Below, one piece after another: positions 7,923 to 17,063 of a stretch of DNA of 43,878 bases. The translations under genes and the position numbers were made by a program. A model generated the notes under the pieces. It was not told where the DNA came from. It saw only the letters and a program-made list of their open reading frames with translations, and ran no database searches. Source of the stretch: Myxococcota bacterium (GTDB lineage: Bacteria; Myxococcota_A; UBA796; UBA2385); NCBI GenBank assembly GCA_023150805.1, contig JAKLKF010000061.1, forward strand, positions 1 to 43,878, written 5' to 3'. The first letter of the stretch is position 1; the number at the start of each line of letters is the position of its first letter.

Positions 7923-9428
7923 ATGGACGGCAAGCCCGACAAGGTGGCCAGCTACACGCGGACCCTGCGCCTGGGCGCCGGCCCGCACGCCGAGGTCTGG
8001 CGGGCGCAGGGCCCCCGGGGCCCGGTCGCCCTGAAGATCGCGACCTCGGCGGCCGGGCGCCAGATGCTCCGCCACGAGGCCGCGATCCTCGACCCGCTGC
8101 GCCATCCCGGCGTCGTCCGCCTGGAGGCCCGCGACCTCGACGGCGCGTGGATGGCGGTGGAGCTGGTCGAGGGCGGGCCGATCGACGCCTGGGCCCGCGC
8201 CCGCAGCCACCGGGACGTCGCCCTGGCGCTGTCGCGGGTCGCCGAGGGGCTGGCCTTCCTGCACGCGCACCAGGTCGTCCACGGAGACCTGAAGCCCAGC
8301 AACGTGCTGGTCGACGACCACGACCAGCCGCGCATCATCGACCTGGGGCTGGCCGCGATCCGCCGCGACGCCGAGGACCCGCCGGCCCGCGACGGCTTCC
8401 GCGGGACGCTGGGCTTCGCGGCGCCCGAGCTGCTGCAGGGGCTGCCGCCCACGCCGCGGACCGACATCTACGCGCTGGGCGCGCTGGCCTACCGGCTCGT
8501 CACCGGCACGACGCCCTTCCCCACCTCCGACCCCGCGGCCCTGGCGGTCCTGCCGCTGCAGACCCTGCCCCTGCCGCCCTCGGCGCTGGTGCCGGACCTG
8601 CCGCAGCAGCTCGGCGAGCTGGTCCTGCGCATGATGACGCGCGCGGCGCCCCAGCGCCCGGCCGACGCGGGCGTGGTCGCCGCCGCCCTGCGCTCCTGCG
8701 TCGAGGGCACCGCCGGGCCGGTGGTGCTGGGCATGCTGCGCGACCGGGACAGCCTGCGGCGCATGGTGGTGCAGGCCTCGGAGGGCCGCCCCGTGCTGGC
8801 CGTGCTGCACGGCGCGCCCGGCTCGGGTCGGTCGACGCTGATCCGCGAGGCGACCGAGGCGGCGCGGCGCGAGGGCATGCAGCTCGTCCGCCACCAGCCG
8901 GGGCAGGACACCGCCCAGGCGCTGGAGGGCATCGTCGCCGAGGCCCGCCGCCGGCCGACGGTCGTCGTGATGGACGCGACCCACGACGGCGTCCCCCAGC
9001 TCGCGGCCCGCCTCTTCTCCCGGCGCGTGCCCGGCCTCATCCTGGTCCGCGCCCCTCGCCCGATCGGCGCCCTGCTGACCCTGGGGGCCCGCCACCTGTC
9101 CCCCTCGCCGCTCTCGGTGGAGGAGACCGAGCTGCTGCTGCTGCACCTGGGGCACGACCCGGCGACCGCGGCGGAGCTGCACCTGGTCAGCGGCGGCAGG
9201 CCCGGCGCGCTGAAGACCCTGCTGGGCCGCCAGGCCATGCCCGCCGACATCTCCGACCGGGAGCGCGAGATCCTGCTCTTCGCCAGCCGCGGCCCCGTCC
9301 CCGTCGTCGACATCGCCAGGCGCCTGGACCTGGGCGAGCACGACCTGCTGGACCTGCTGGACCCGCTCCTGGACCGCGGCCTGCTGGCCGAGAGCGCCGA
9401 CGGCGCCACGGTGGAGCGCACGAGCTGA
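7923..9428 (+). CDS. Ser/Thr protein kinase fused to an ATPase-like domain
   Basis: 501 residues. Residues about 10-265 are a Hanks-type kinase: Lys38 in VALKI, catalytic loop HGDLKPSN (Asp122), metal-binding Asp140 in DLG, and an APE-type motif (AAPEL). HRD is changed to HGD, which usually marks kinases not regulated by activation-loop phosphorylation, and the Gly-rich loop is weak (LGAGPHAE). Residues about 285-500 carry a P-loop (GAPGSGRST, from Gly297), a VVVMDAT Walker B-like strand and a winged-helix-like tail, resembling the AAA/STAND ATPase after kinases in large signalling proteins. There is no membrane segment, so it should be cytoplasmic. The stop overlaps the next start (TGATG), coupling it to the GNAT gene. 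Confidence 0.85.
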   Translation: MDGKPDKVASYTRTLRLGAGPHAEVWRAQGPRGPVALKIATSAAGRQMLRHEAAILDPLRHPGVVRLEARDLDGAWMAVELVEGGPIDAWARARSHRDVALALSRVAEGLAFLHAHQVVHGDLKPSNVLVDDHDQPRIIDLGLAAIRRDAEDPPARDGFRGTLGFAAPELLQGLPPTPRTDIYALGALAYRLVTGTTPFPTSDPAALAVLPLQTLPLPPSALVPDLPQQLGELVLRMMTRAAPQRPADAGVVAAALRSCVEGTAGPVVLGMLRDRDSLRRMVVQASEGRPVLAVLHGAPGSGRSTLIREATEAARREGMQLVRHQPGQDTAQALEGIVAEARRRPTVVVMDATHDGVPQLAARLFSRRVPGLILVRAPRPIGALLTLGARHLSPSPLSVEETELLLLHLGHDPATAAELHLVSGGRPGALKTLLGRQAMPADISDREREILLFASRGPVPVVDIARRLDLGEHDLLDLLDPLLDRGLLAESADGATVERTS

Positions 9429-10273
9429 TGTCGCCGCGCGCGTTCCGGCTGCGCGCCGCCCACCTGCCGGCGCTGCGGGCCACCCTCCAGGAGGACGTCG
9501 ACGCCAACCTCTTCTCGCTGGGCGTGCTGCGGACCTGGGGACTGGACGGGCAGGAGGGCGCGCGCTGGTGGGGGGTCGGCGACGCCCGGCGGCTGCGCGC
9601 GGCGGTCTGGGTGGGCCGCCCGGTGCCCGACCCGGGCCCGCGGACGCCGGCAGGGCTCGCCGTGCCCTGGGGCGAGGAGGCGGCGGCCGAGGCGGTGGGG
9701 CGTGCCCTGGCGGCGGCCGGCCCCCCCCGACTGGTCATCGGCCCTCGCGCCTCCAGCGACGCGCTGTGGCGCGGCCTGGGGCAGCCCACCCCGCGAGTCT
9801 GGTACGACCAGCGCCTGTACGCCTGCCGGCAGGTGGCGCCGGGGCCCGCCCTGGCCATCCGGCCGGCGCGCCCCGACGAGCTGGACCGGGTCGCGGACAT
9901 GGCGGGGCGGATGATGGCCGAGGACCTGGGCGAGGACCCGCGGGCCCGGGACCCGGAGGGGCACCTGCGCCTGGTCCGGGCGCGCCTGCTGGCGGGGCGG
10001 GTCCTGGTGGCAGAGGCCGACGGCGAGCTGGTCTTCAAGCTCGACGTCGGCACCCGGACCGAGGAGGGGGCCCAGGTGGGCGGCACCTGGGTCCCCCCGC
10101 ACCGCCGCGGCGCGGGCCTGGCCACGGCGGGGATGCGCGCCGCCACCCGCCTGCTGCTGGCGCAGGTGCCCGCGGTCACCCTGCACGTCAACGAGGCGAA
10201 CGCCCCGGCGGTGCGGGCCTACCTGGCCGCCGGCTTCCGGCCGGCCGCGGCCTTCCGGCTGGCCAGCCTGTGA
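9428..10273 (+). CDS. GNAT acetyltransferase with DUF4081-like N-terminus
   Basis: 281 residues. The C-terminal half (about 140-281) is a GNAT fold: the acetyl-CoA loop appears as VPPHRRGAGLATAG and the last motif as VNEANAPAVRAYLAAGF. The N-terminal half, with DVDANLFSLGVL, resembles the DUF4081 domain that precedes GNAT in some actinobacterial and myxobacterial proteins. It should acetylate an amine or protein in the cytoplasm; the substrate is unknown. The ATG shares its A with the stop of the kinase-ATPase gene, so the two are co-translated. That pairing suggests kinase and acetyltransferase act in one response, or that one modifies the other (inference). Confidence 0.8.
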   Translation: MSPRAFRLRAAHLPALRATLQEDVDANLFSLGVLRTWGLDGQEGARWWGVGDARRLRAAVWVGRPVPDPGPRTPAGLAVPWGEEAAAEAVGRALAAAGPPRLVIGPRASSDALWRGLGQPTPRVWYDQRLYACRQVAPGPALAIRPARPDELDRVADMAGRMMAEDLGEDPRARDPEGHLRLVRARLLAGRVLVAEADGELVFKLDVGTRTEEGAQVGGTWVPPHRRGAGLATAGMRAATRLLLAQVPAVTLHVNEANAPAVRAYLAAGFRPAAAFRLASL

Positions 10274-10340
10274 CGATGCGGCCCCGCCGCGCAATGCCGC
10301 GCCCGCGACCGCGTACCGGCCCCCGTCTCCCTCGGTCCGG

Positions 10341-11660
<1,320 letters not shown>

Positions 11661-11692
11661 GCTGGCCTCCCCCTCTCCCCCGCTCCGCCCCC

Positions 11693-12316
11693 ATGCTGCA
11701 CACCAACGCTCGCTTCTCCGAGGCCGTGGAGGCCGCGGTCGGCCGCCTGGAGGCCGACACCGACGCCGAGGTGGTGGTCGTGGCCGCGCCCCGCTCCGGC
11801 AGCTACCGCGACCTGGCCCTGGCCTTCGGGCTGGGCGTGGCCTGGTGCGTGCTGCTCGTGGTGTTGTTCAGCCCCTTCCACTTCCAGCCGGCCTGGATCC
11901 CGCTGGAGCTGCCGCTCATCGTCGTCCTGGCCACCTGGGCCGCCCACCAGCGCCCGGGCCTGCTGCGCCGCCTGTGCAGCGCCCGCCGGCAGCGCGCCCA
12001 GGTCGACGCCGCGGCCGACGCCACCTTCCACCAGGAGGTCGTGCACGGCACCAAGGGGCGGACCGGCCTGCTCATCTACTTCTCGGCCCTGGAGCAGCGC
12101 GTCGCCCTGCGCCCCGACCTGGGCCTGGACGCCCGCGTCCCCGGGGCCGAGTGGAACGCCATCCGCTGGGGAGCGGGCGCCGATCCGCACACCTGCCACG
12201 ACCTCGACGCCTTCCTGGCCGGGCTGGACGCCGTCGGCAAGGTGCTGGCCCGCCACGTGCCCCCGACCGGGTCCAACCCCAACGAGATCGCCGATGCGCC
12301 CCGCATCCGCTCCTGA
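11693..12316 (+). CDS. TPM-domain-like membrane protein
   Basis: 207 residues. N-terminal residues about 1-35 (AVEAAVGRLEADTDAEVVVVAA) and residues about 105-195 (TGLLIYFSALEQRVALRPDLGL) together resemble a TPM domain, as in YgcG-type proteins. Two transmembrane helices (about 43-62 and 70-85) are inserted between the parts, so the domain faces one side of the inner membrane as a split unit. TPM domains occur in plant photosystem II repair factors and bacterial membrane proteins and have been reported to bind metals or act as weak phosphatases; no specific activity can be claimed here. The gene overlaps the next one by 23 nt, strong evidence of joint expression. A TAGGCT hexamer coincides with the upstream stop codon. 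Confidence 0.6.
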   Translation: MLHTNARFSEAVEAAVGRLEADTDAEVVVVAAPRSGSYRDLALAFGLGVAWCVLLVVLFSPFHFQPAWIPLELPLIVVLATWAAHQRPGLLRRLCSARRQRAQVDAAADATFHQEVVHGTKGRTGLLIYFSALEQRVALRPDLGLDARVPGAEWNAIRWGAGADPHTCHDLDAFLAGLDAVGKVLARHVPPTGSNPNEIADAPRIRS

Positions 12317-13895
12317 GCCCGCCCGCCGCGCGCACCTGTGGCACCTGGCGGCCCGCGCCCTGCCGGTGCTCCTGCTCCTGGCGCCCGGCCTGCTGGTGGC
12401 GACCGAGGCCTGGGCCCGCGTCGGCGGCGGCCAGGGCTACTCCGGCGGCGGCGGCGGCAGCAGCAGCGGCGGCGGCGGCGGCTACAGCGGCGGTGGCGGC
12501 GGCGGGGACGGCGGCGCGCTGATCGAGCTGCTGCTGTGGCTGTGCATCAAGCACCCCGCCATCGGCATCCCGCTCACCCTCTTCGTCGTCGCCGTGGTCA
12601 TCTACACCAAGGTCCAGCACCCCGACCGCGGCTACCGCAGCCACCGGCCCTCGCCCGGCCTGCCGCCCACCCTGCCCTCCGGCGGTCCCCCGCTGCCGGC
12701 CCCGCCGCCGCGGGCCGCCCCCGCCGACCTCTCGGCCCTGCTCCAGGACGACCCCAACTTCAGCGAGCCCCTGTTCGTCGACTTCGTCCAGCTCGTCTAC
12801 CGACGGGTGCAGCAAGGGCGTGGCGACGGCGACCTGGAGCCGCTGCGCCCCCTGGTCTCCGACAAGCTCCGCGAGGCGCTCTCCGCCCAGCGGGGCAACC
12901 TGGGCGAGGTCCGCGACGTGATCTTCGGGACCACCGCCATCACCGGCCTGCGCCGGGGCGGCGGGCGGATCCACCTGGTCGTCGAGCTGGAGACCAACCT
13001 GACCGAGGTGCGCCTGGGCAAGGAGGCCCAGCTCCTCCGCCAGGAGCGCTGGACCTTCGGGCGGGATCGCGCGGTGCTCTCGCCCGGCCCGGAGCAGATG
13101 CGCAGCCTGGGCTGCCCCTCCTGCGGCTCCACCCAGGACCTCCGCTCCGACGGGCGCTGCCCCAACTGCGAGACGGTGCGCACCGGCGGCGCCAGCCAGT
13201 GGTGCGTCGAGGACATCGCCGTGGTCCAGTCCCGCCCGCTGGCCGCGCCCGAGCTGCACCTGGGCGGCGGCGTCGAGCCCGGTACCCGCCTGCCCACCCG
13301 CACGGCGCCGGACCTCAGCGTCCAGGCCCGCGCGCTCACGACCCGCCACCCGGGCTTCGCCTGGCCCGCCTTCCACCAGACGGTCGAGGTCGTCTTCCAC
13401 AAGCTGCAGCAGGCCTGGTCGGAGCAGCGCTGGGAGCTGGCCCGCCCGCTCGAGACGGACGCCCTCTTCCAGACCCACCGCTTCTGGATGGAGCGCTACC
13501 GCCGGCACGGGCTGGTCAACAAGCTCGACCGCGTCGCGGTGCGCCGCGTCGAGCCCGCCCGCATCGGCAAGGACGCGTACTACGAGTGGGTCACCGTGCG
13601 GGTCTTCGCCAGCATGCTGGACTGGACCGAGCGGGTCAGCGACGGCAAGGTGGTCGCCGGCAGCGCCGACCAGCCGCGCGTCTTCAGCGAGTACTGGACC
13701 TTCATCCGCCGCATCGGGGGCGCCGCCCGCCCCGAGGCGGACACCTGGGACGCCGAGCACTGCCCCTCCTGCGGCGCGCCGCTGGACAACGTGAGCCAGG
13801 CCGGCGTCTGCGGCTACTGCGAGGCGAAGATCACCAGCGGCGACTTCGACTGGGTGCTGTCGCGCATCGAGCAGGACGAGGCCTACCGCGGCTGA
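12294..13895 (+). CDS. Tim44-like domain protein with Gly-rich region and two zinc ribbons
   Basis: 533 residues. A signal peptide or N-terminal anchor (about 18-42) is followed by a Gly/Ser/Tyr-rich stretch (43-74), typical of bacterial Tim44-like proteins, and a second helix (about 76-104). Two Tim44-like domains follow (about 155-265 and 355-475), each ended by a four-Cys zinc ribbon: Cys274/277/289/292 and Cys490/493/506/509. In mitochondria Tim44 links the import pore to Hsp70. The bacterial relatives are mostly uncharacterised envelope proteins. ATG 12294 starts inside the upstream gene, so translation is coupled. The duplicated Tim44-plus-ribbon arrangement with a TPM-like partner is unusual and suggests a small membrane complex. 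Confidence 0.7.
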   Translation: MRPASAPEPARRAHLWHLAARALPVLLLLAPGLLVATEAWARVGGGQGYSGGGGGSSSGGGGGYSGGGGGGDGGALIELLLWLCIKHPAIGIPLTLFVVAVVIYTKVQHPDRGYRSHRPSPGLPPTLPSGGPPLPAPPPRAAPADLSALLQDDPNFSEPLFVDFVQLVYRRVQQGRGDGDLEPLRPLVSDKLREALSAQRGNLGEVRDVIFGTTAITGLRRGGGRIHLVVELETNLTEVRLGKEAQLLRQERWTFGRDRAVLSPGPEQMRSLGCPSCGSTQDLRSDGRCPNCETVRTGGASQWCVEDIAVVQSRPLAAPELHLGGGVEPGTRLPTRTAPDLSVQARALTTRHPGFAWPAFHQTVEVVFHKLQQAWSEQRWELARPLETDALFQTHRFWMERYRRHGLVNKLDRVAVRRVEPARIGKDAYYEWVTVRVFASMLDWTERVSDGKVVAGSADQPRVFSEYWTFIRRIGGAARPEADTWDAEHCPSCGAPLDNVSQAGVCGYCEAKITSGDFDWVLSRIEQDEAYRG

Positions 13896-13950
13896 TCCGG
13901 GCGGGTCGCGGGGAGCGGCGCCGCCGCGGGCGACGCCTTAATGGCGCCGG

Positions 13951-15081
13951 ATGCACACCGACCGCCGCCCCGGCGCCCCCACCGTCCGCGCGGTTCGCGA
14001 GCACGGCGACCCCGCGCTCGCACCGATCCTGGCCCGCGCCCTGGCCCACGCTGGCGCCGAGCCGCGCGCCACCCACGGCTGGCACACCTACCCGGCCGGC
14101 CTGCACCCCGACGCCGCCGCGGACCTCCTCGCCGCCTTCCCCGGCCACGTGCACGACCCCTTCTGTGGCGGCGGCACCGTGCTGGTCGAAGCCCGCCTCG
14201 CGGGGCGCACGGCCAGCGGCACCGACCTCTCGCCCATCGCCTGCCTGGTGGCCAACGCCCGGACCGCCCAGCCCGCCCTGGCCTCTCCCATGCGCGCGGC
14301 CGCCCGGCGCCTGGCGGAGGCGGCCCGGCAGCGGGTCGAGGTCGAGGTGCCCGAGGAGTGCGTGCGCTGGTACGAGCCGCACGTCGCCCAGGAGCTGGGC
14401 CGCCTGCGGGACGGCATCCGCGCGGTCGAGGACGCCGCCGTGCGCGACCTGCTGTGGGCGCTGCTCAGCAGCATCGTGATCAAGGCCAGCTACCGGCAGA
14501 GCGACACGAAGAACGTGCGGGAGCCGCACCACCGGCCGCCGGGCACCACGGCGATCCTCTTCCACAAGAAGGCGCGCGAGCTGGGCCGGATGCTGGAGGA
14601 GCTGCCCGAGGGGCCCTCCCCTCGCCTGCGCCGGGCCGACGCCCGCGACGTCGGCCCCCCGCCCGGCACCCGCCTGGTGGTGACCAGCCCGCCCTACCCA
14701 GGCGTCTACGACTACCTGCCCATGCAGCAGCTCCGCTACGCCTGGCTGGGGATCACGCCGGGCCGCGAGATGGCCGCCGAGCTGGGCAGCCGCCGCGAGT
14801 TCCGCAGCAAGGGGCGCGCCGAGGCGCTCCAGCGCTGGCGCAAGGACAACGCCGCGTGGATCGCCACCCAGGCCCGCGGGCTGGAGAAGGGCGGCTACTT
14901 CGCCGTCGTCGTGGGCGACGGCCTGGTCGGCGATCGGCTGGTCGACGCCCTGCAGCCCACCTCCCTCGCGATGGAGGAGGCCGGCCTGGTGGTGCGCGCG
15001 CGCGCCAGCGCCGACCGCCCCGACCACGCGCGCGAGGCCATCCGCATCGAGCACCTGGTCCTGGGCTGGAAGCCGGACTGA
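13951..15081 (+). CDS. Site-specific DNA methyltransferase (amino-methyltransferase type)
   Basis: 376 residues. The AdoMet motif DPFCGGGT starts at residue 69 and the catalytic motif TSPPY at residue 245, then GVYDYLPMQQLRYAWLG, which is characteristic of a group of N4-cytosine/N6-adenine DNA methylases. Between them lies SYRQSDTKN, also seen in that group. The AdoMet motif precedes the catalytic motif, which also fits tRNA guanine methylases such as Trm11, but the Ser in TSPPY and the following YDYL favour DNA. No restriction endonuclease is next to it, so it is an orphan. A TTAATGG stretch ends 6 nt before the ATG. It is convergent with the nucleotidyltransferase gene. Confidence 0.75.
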   Translation: MHTDRRPGAPTVRAVREHGDPALAPILARALAHAGAEPRATHGWHTYPAGLHPDAAADLLAAFPGHVHDPFCGGGTVLVEARLAGRTASGTDLSPIACLVANARTAQPALASPMRAAARRLAEAARQRVEVEVPEECVRWYEPHVAQELGRLRDGIRAVEDAAVRDLLWALLSSIVIKASYRQSDTKNVREPHHRPPGTTAILFHKKARELGRMLEELPEGPSPRLRRADARDVGPPPGTRLVVTSPPYPGVYDYLPMQQLRYAWLGITPGREMAAELGSRREFRSKGRAEALQRWRKDNAAWIATQARGLEKGGYFAVVVGDGLVGDRLVDALQPTSLAMEEAGLVVRARASADRPDHAREAIRIEHLVLGWKPD

Positions 15082-15106
15082 GCCGCGCGCCGACGCCGGC
15101 CCCGCC

Positions 15107-16261
15107 TCAGCCCGCCGCCATGCCCCGGGCGACCAGCTCGGCGCACGCGGCGTCCAGGGCGCCCAGGTCGGGGCGCGCCGGCACCACCGCGCGCCCCTCG
15201 CGCAGCAGGGCGTCCAGCTCCGCGTCGGCCTCCTGCGCCCAGGCGAGCAGCGCCTCGTAGGGCCAGGCGCCGGCCCGGATCGCCCTCAGCTCCTCGCCGT
15301 CGAGATCCCCTCGCCAGACCCGCACCCGCCCCTGCTCCAGGATCTCCCGGCCCATGCGCAGCAGGCGCACCAGGTGGGCGCCGTGCTTGGTGTCGTAGCC
15401 GTGCCGGGCCTCCAGGGCCGACCGCGCGGGGTTCCGGCCGACCCGCCAGCCCTGGTACTGCTCCCAGGCCCGCTGGGCGGCCCGGTAGCGCCGCTCCCGG
15501 TCCATCACCTCGATCAGGTTGTCGTCCAGGCCCACGGCGCGCGCCGCCGGCAGCCAGGTGTCGCCCGCGGCAAGGCCCGGCGCCCCCACCGCCAGCCCGA
15601 TCTCCGCCAGGGTCGCCGCCACCCGGTCCTGGATGCGGATCACCTCGCTCTGCGGCAGGTCCCCGAAGTCCAGCACCCACTCGTCCATGCGCTTGCGCAC
15701 GGCGGCCTCGGCCGCGGCGAGCTGGTCCTTGGGCAGCAGGCTGCGCTCGGGCAGGCCGAAGGCGGCGCGAGCGGGGGCCGCCCGCGGCGGGTCGAGCAGC
15801 CAGCGGCGGTGGGTCTGGATGCGGGCGAGCTGGCTGCGCGCGTAGCCGCCGAAGGTGTGGCGGGCCTTCTGGCTGAGGAACAGCGGCAGGATCGCCCGCA
15901 AGCGCTCGCCCAGCGGGGAGCACAGGCGCACCTCCTGGTCCCGGCAGGCCAGCAGCTCGAGCAGGTTCGGGTTGCAGTCAGCGGCCAGGGCGAAGACCTT
16001 GCGCAGCTCGTAGACCGTGCCCTCCAGGCCGTGGCCTGCGCCCGCGGCCGCCTCCTCCGGCGTCAGCAGGTCGACGAAGCCGGCCATGGTCCCGGGCTGG
16101 TCGGCCTGCTCCCAGCGCTGGCGGAAGCCCAGGAGTACCGGGGCAGGCGGGACGGCCGCGCCGCGCAGGTCGACGTCGGAGGACGGCGTGTGGATGCCCT
16201 GGGCCCGGCTGCCCGCGAGCACGAGCAGGTGGGTGTGGGCGCGCAGGGAGAAGGGGGTCAA
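15107..16261 (-). CDS. RlaP-like DNA-polymerase-beta superfamily nucleotidyltransferase
   Basis: 384 residues. The nucleotidyltransferase signature is intact near the N-terminus: LAGSRAQGIHTPSSDVDLRG (GS, then the SDVDL metal-binding acid). It continues with ADCNPNLLELL, FGGYARSQLARI and GYDTKHGAHLVRLLRMG, the pattern I associate with RlaP (PF10127), which is linked to RNA ligases in some genomes. It probably transfers a nucleotide to RNA or protein; the substrate is unknown. The start is TTG at 16261, within the TTGA overlapping the stop of the upstream gene, with GGAGG about 5 nt before it. Longer upstream readings run through the partner gene in another frame. No RNA ligase is encoded in this window. 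Confidence 0.75.
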   Translation of the reverse strand: MTPFSLRAHTHLLVLAGSRAQGIHTPSSDVDLRGAAVPPAPVLLGFRQRWEQADQPGTMAGFVDLLTPEEAAAGAGHGLEGTVYELRKVFALAADCNPNLLELLACRDQEVRLCSPLGERLRAILPLFLSQKARHTFGGYARSQLARIQTHRRWLLDPPRAAPARAAFGLPERSLLPKDQLAAAEAAVRKRMDEWVLDFGDLPQSEVIRIQDRVAATLAEIGLAVGAPGLAAGDTWLPAARAVGLDDNLIEVMDRERRYRAAQRAWEQYQGWRVGRNPARSALEARHGYDTKHGAHLVRLLRMGREILEQGRVRVWRGDLDGEELRAIRAGAWPYEALLAWAQEADAELDALLREGRAVVPARPDLGALDAACAELVARGMAAG

Positions 16262-17046
16262 CGCAGCCTCCGCAGCAGGTCGTCGGGCAGCGAGAGGACC
16301 ACCCGCCCGCCCTCGGCGCGGTGGGGCACGGCGCAGATGGACCCCTCGCCCGAGGGCACCCACCACAGGGCGGAGGAGAGGGGGTAGGGCGCGGTCGCGA
16401 GGTCCGGCAGCCCGGCCCGCAGGCGCCCGACCGCCTCCAGGTCGGCGGGCGCGCGCAGGGGCAGGAAGCGGCACAGGTCGCGGGTCGGCGCCACGGCCAG
16501 GGCGCCCGCCGCGCCGCGCTCCCAGGCGCCGGCCAGCAGCATGCGCGCGGCGTCGAGCCCGTCGCCCACCGCCCAGGTCGCCACCGGGCCCTGCCACGCG
16601 GGCGGCGGCGTCGCGGCCCGCAGGTTCGCCACCGCCCGGGCGCGCGCCGGGACCAGCCCCAGGCCCAGCCGCGGCAGGTCGAAGGGCGAGAGCAGGCGCT
16701 GGTGCAGCGGGCTGTCCAGGGCCAGGGCCAGGTGCAGCCCGGGCGCCAGCGGCGCGGTCCACAGGCGCGGGTCGGCCTGGGCCAGCAGGCGTGGCACCAG
16801 GCGCTCGGCCCACGGGCCCTGCTCGGCCTGCCCGGCCAGCCCCTCCTGGACGGCACGCGCCCACGCGGCGGCGCGCGCCTCGTGCTCCTCGGGCGGCGAC
16901 AGGGCCAGGATCCGGCGCAGGTTGCCCAGGCCGACCCTCGCCTGCCGATCCTCGACGTGCACGACCAGGGCCGCGGCGTCGACCTCGCTCACGGGGAGCC
17001 CCCGCGCGACCAGGGCCTGCGCCGCCAGCGCCTCGGGAGAGCGCAC
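16258..17046 (-). CDS. DUF1444/YtpQ-like protein
   Basis: 262 residues. Segments match the DUF1444 layout from memory: an LGNLRRIL region, a long middle, WAVGDGLDAARMLLAG (compare the family's GDG.DA..LL), then VAPTRDLCRFLP and YPLSSALWWV. YtpQ-type proteins have no established biochemical role. There is no signal or membrane segment, so it should be cytoplasmic. GTG 17046 is the most upstream start after the FadL-type gene stop, 17 bases away, with no good Shine-Dalgarno site. Its stop overlaps the TTG of the RlaP-like gene, so the two proteins are made together and may work together. The family call is tentative. Confidence 0.55.
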   Translation of the reverse strand: MRSPEALAAQALVARGLPVSEVDAAALVVHVEDRQARVGLGNLRRILALSPPEEHEARAAAWARAVQEGLAGQAEQGPWAERLVPRLLAQADPRLWTAPLAPGLHLALALDSPLHQRLLSPFDLPRLGLGLVPARARAVANLRAATPPPAWQGPVATWAVGDGLDAARMLLAGAWERGAAGALAVAPTRDLCRFLPLRAPADLEAVGRLRAGLPDLATAPYPLSSALWWVPSGEGSICAVPHRAEGGRVVLSLPDDLLRRLR

Positions 17047-17063
17047 GGCCCGGGCGCCCGGCC

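Noticed and set aside
12421..12513. GGC-rich tract as a regulatory or CRISPR-like repeat
   Set aside because: It is in frame and encodes the Gly/Ser region common in Tim44-like proteins; no regular spacer structure.
13951..15081. Trm11/TrmG10-type tRNA methylase for the methyltransferase gene
   Set aside because: The motif order would fit, but there is no THUMP domain and TSPPY plus YDYLPMQQLRYAWLG fits DNA methylases better.
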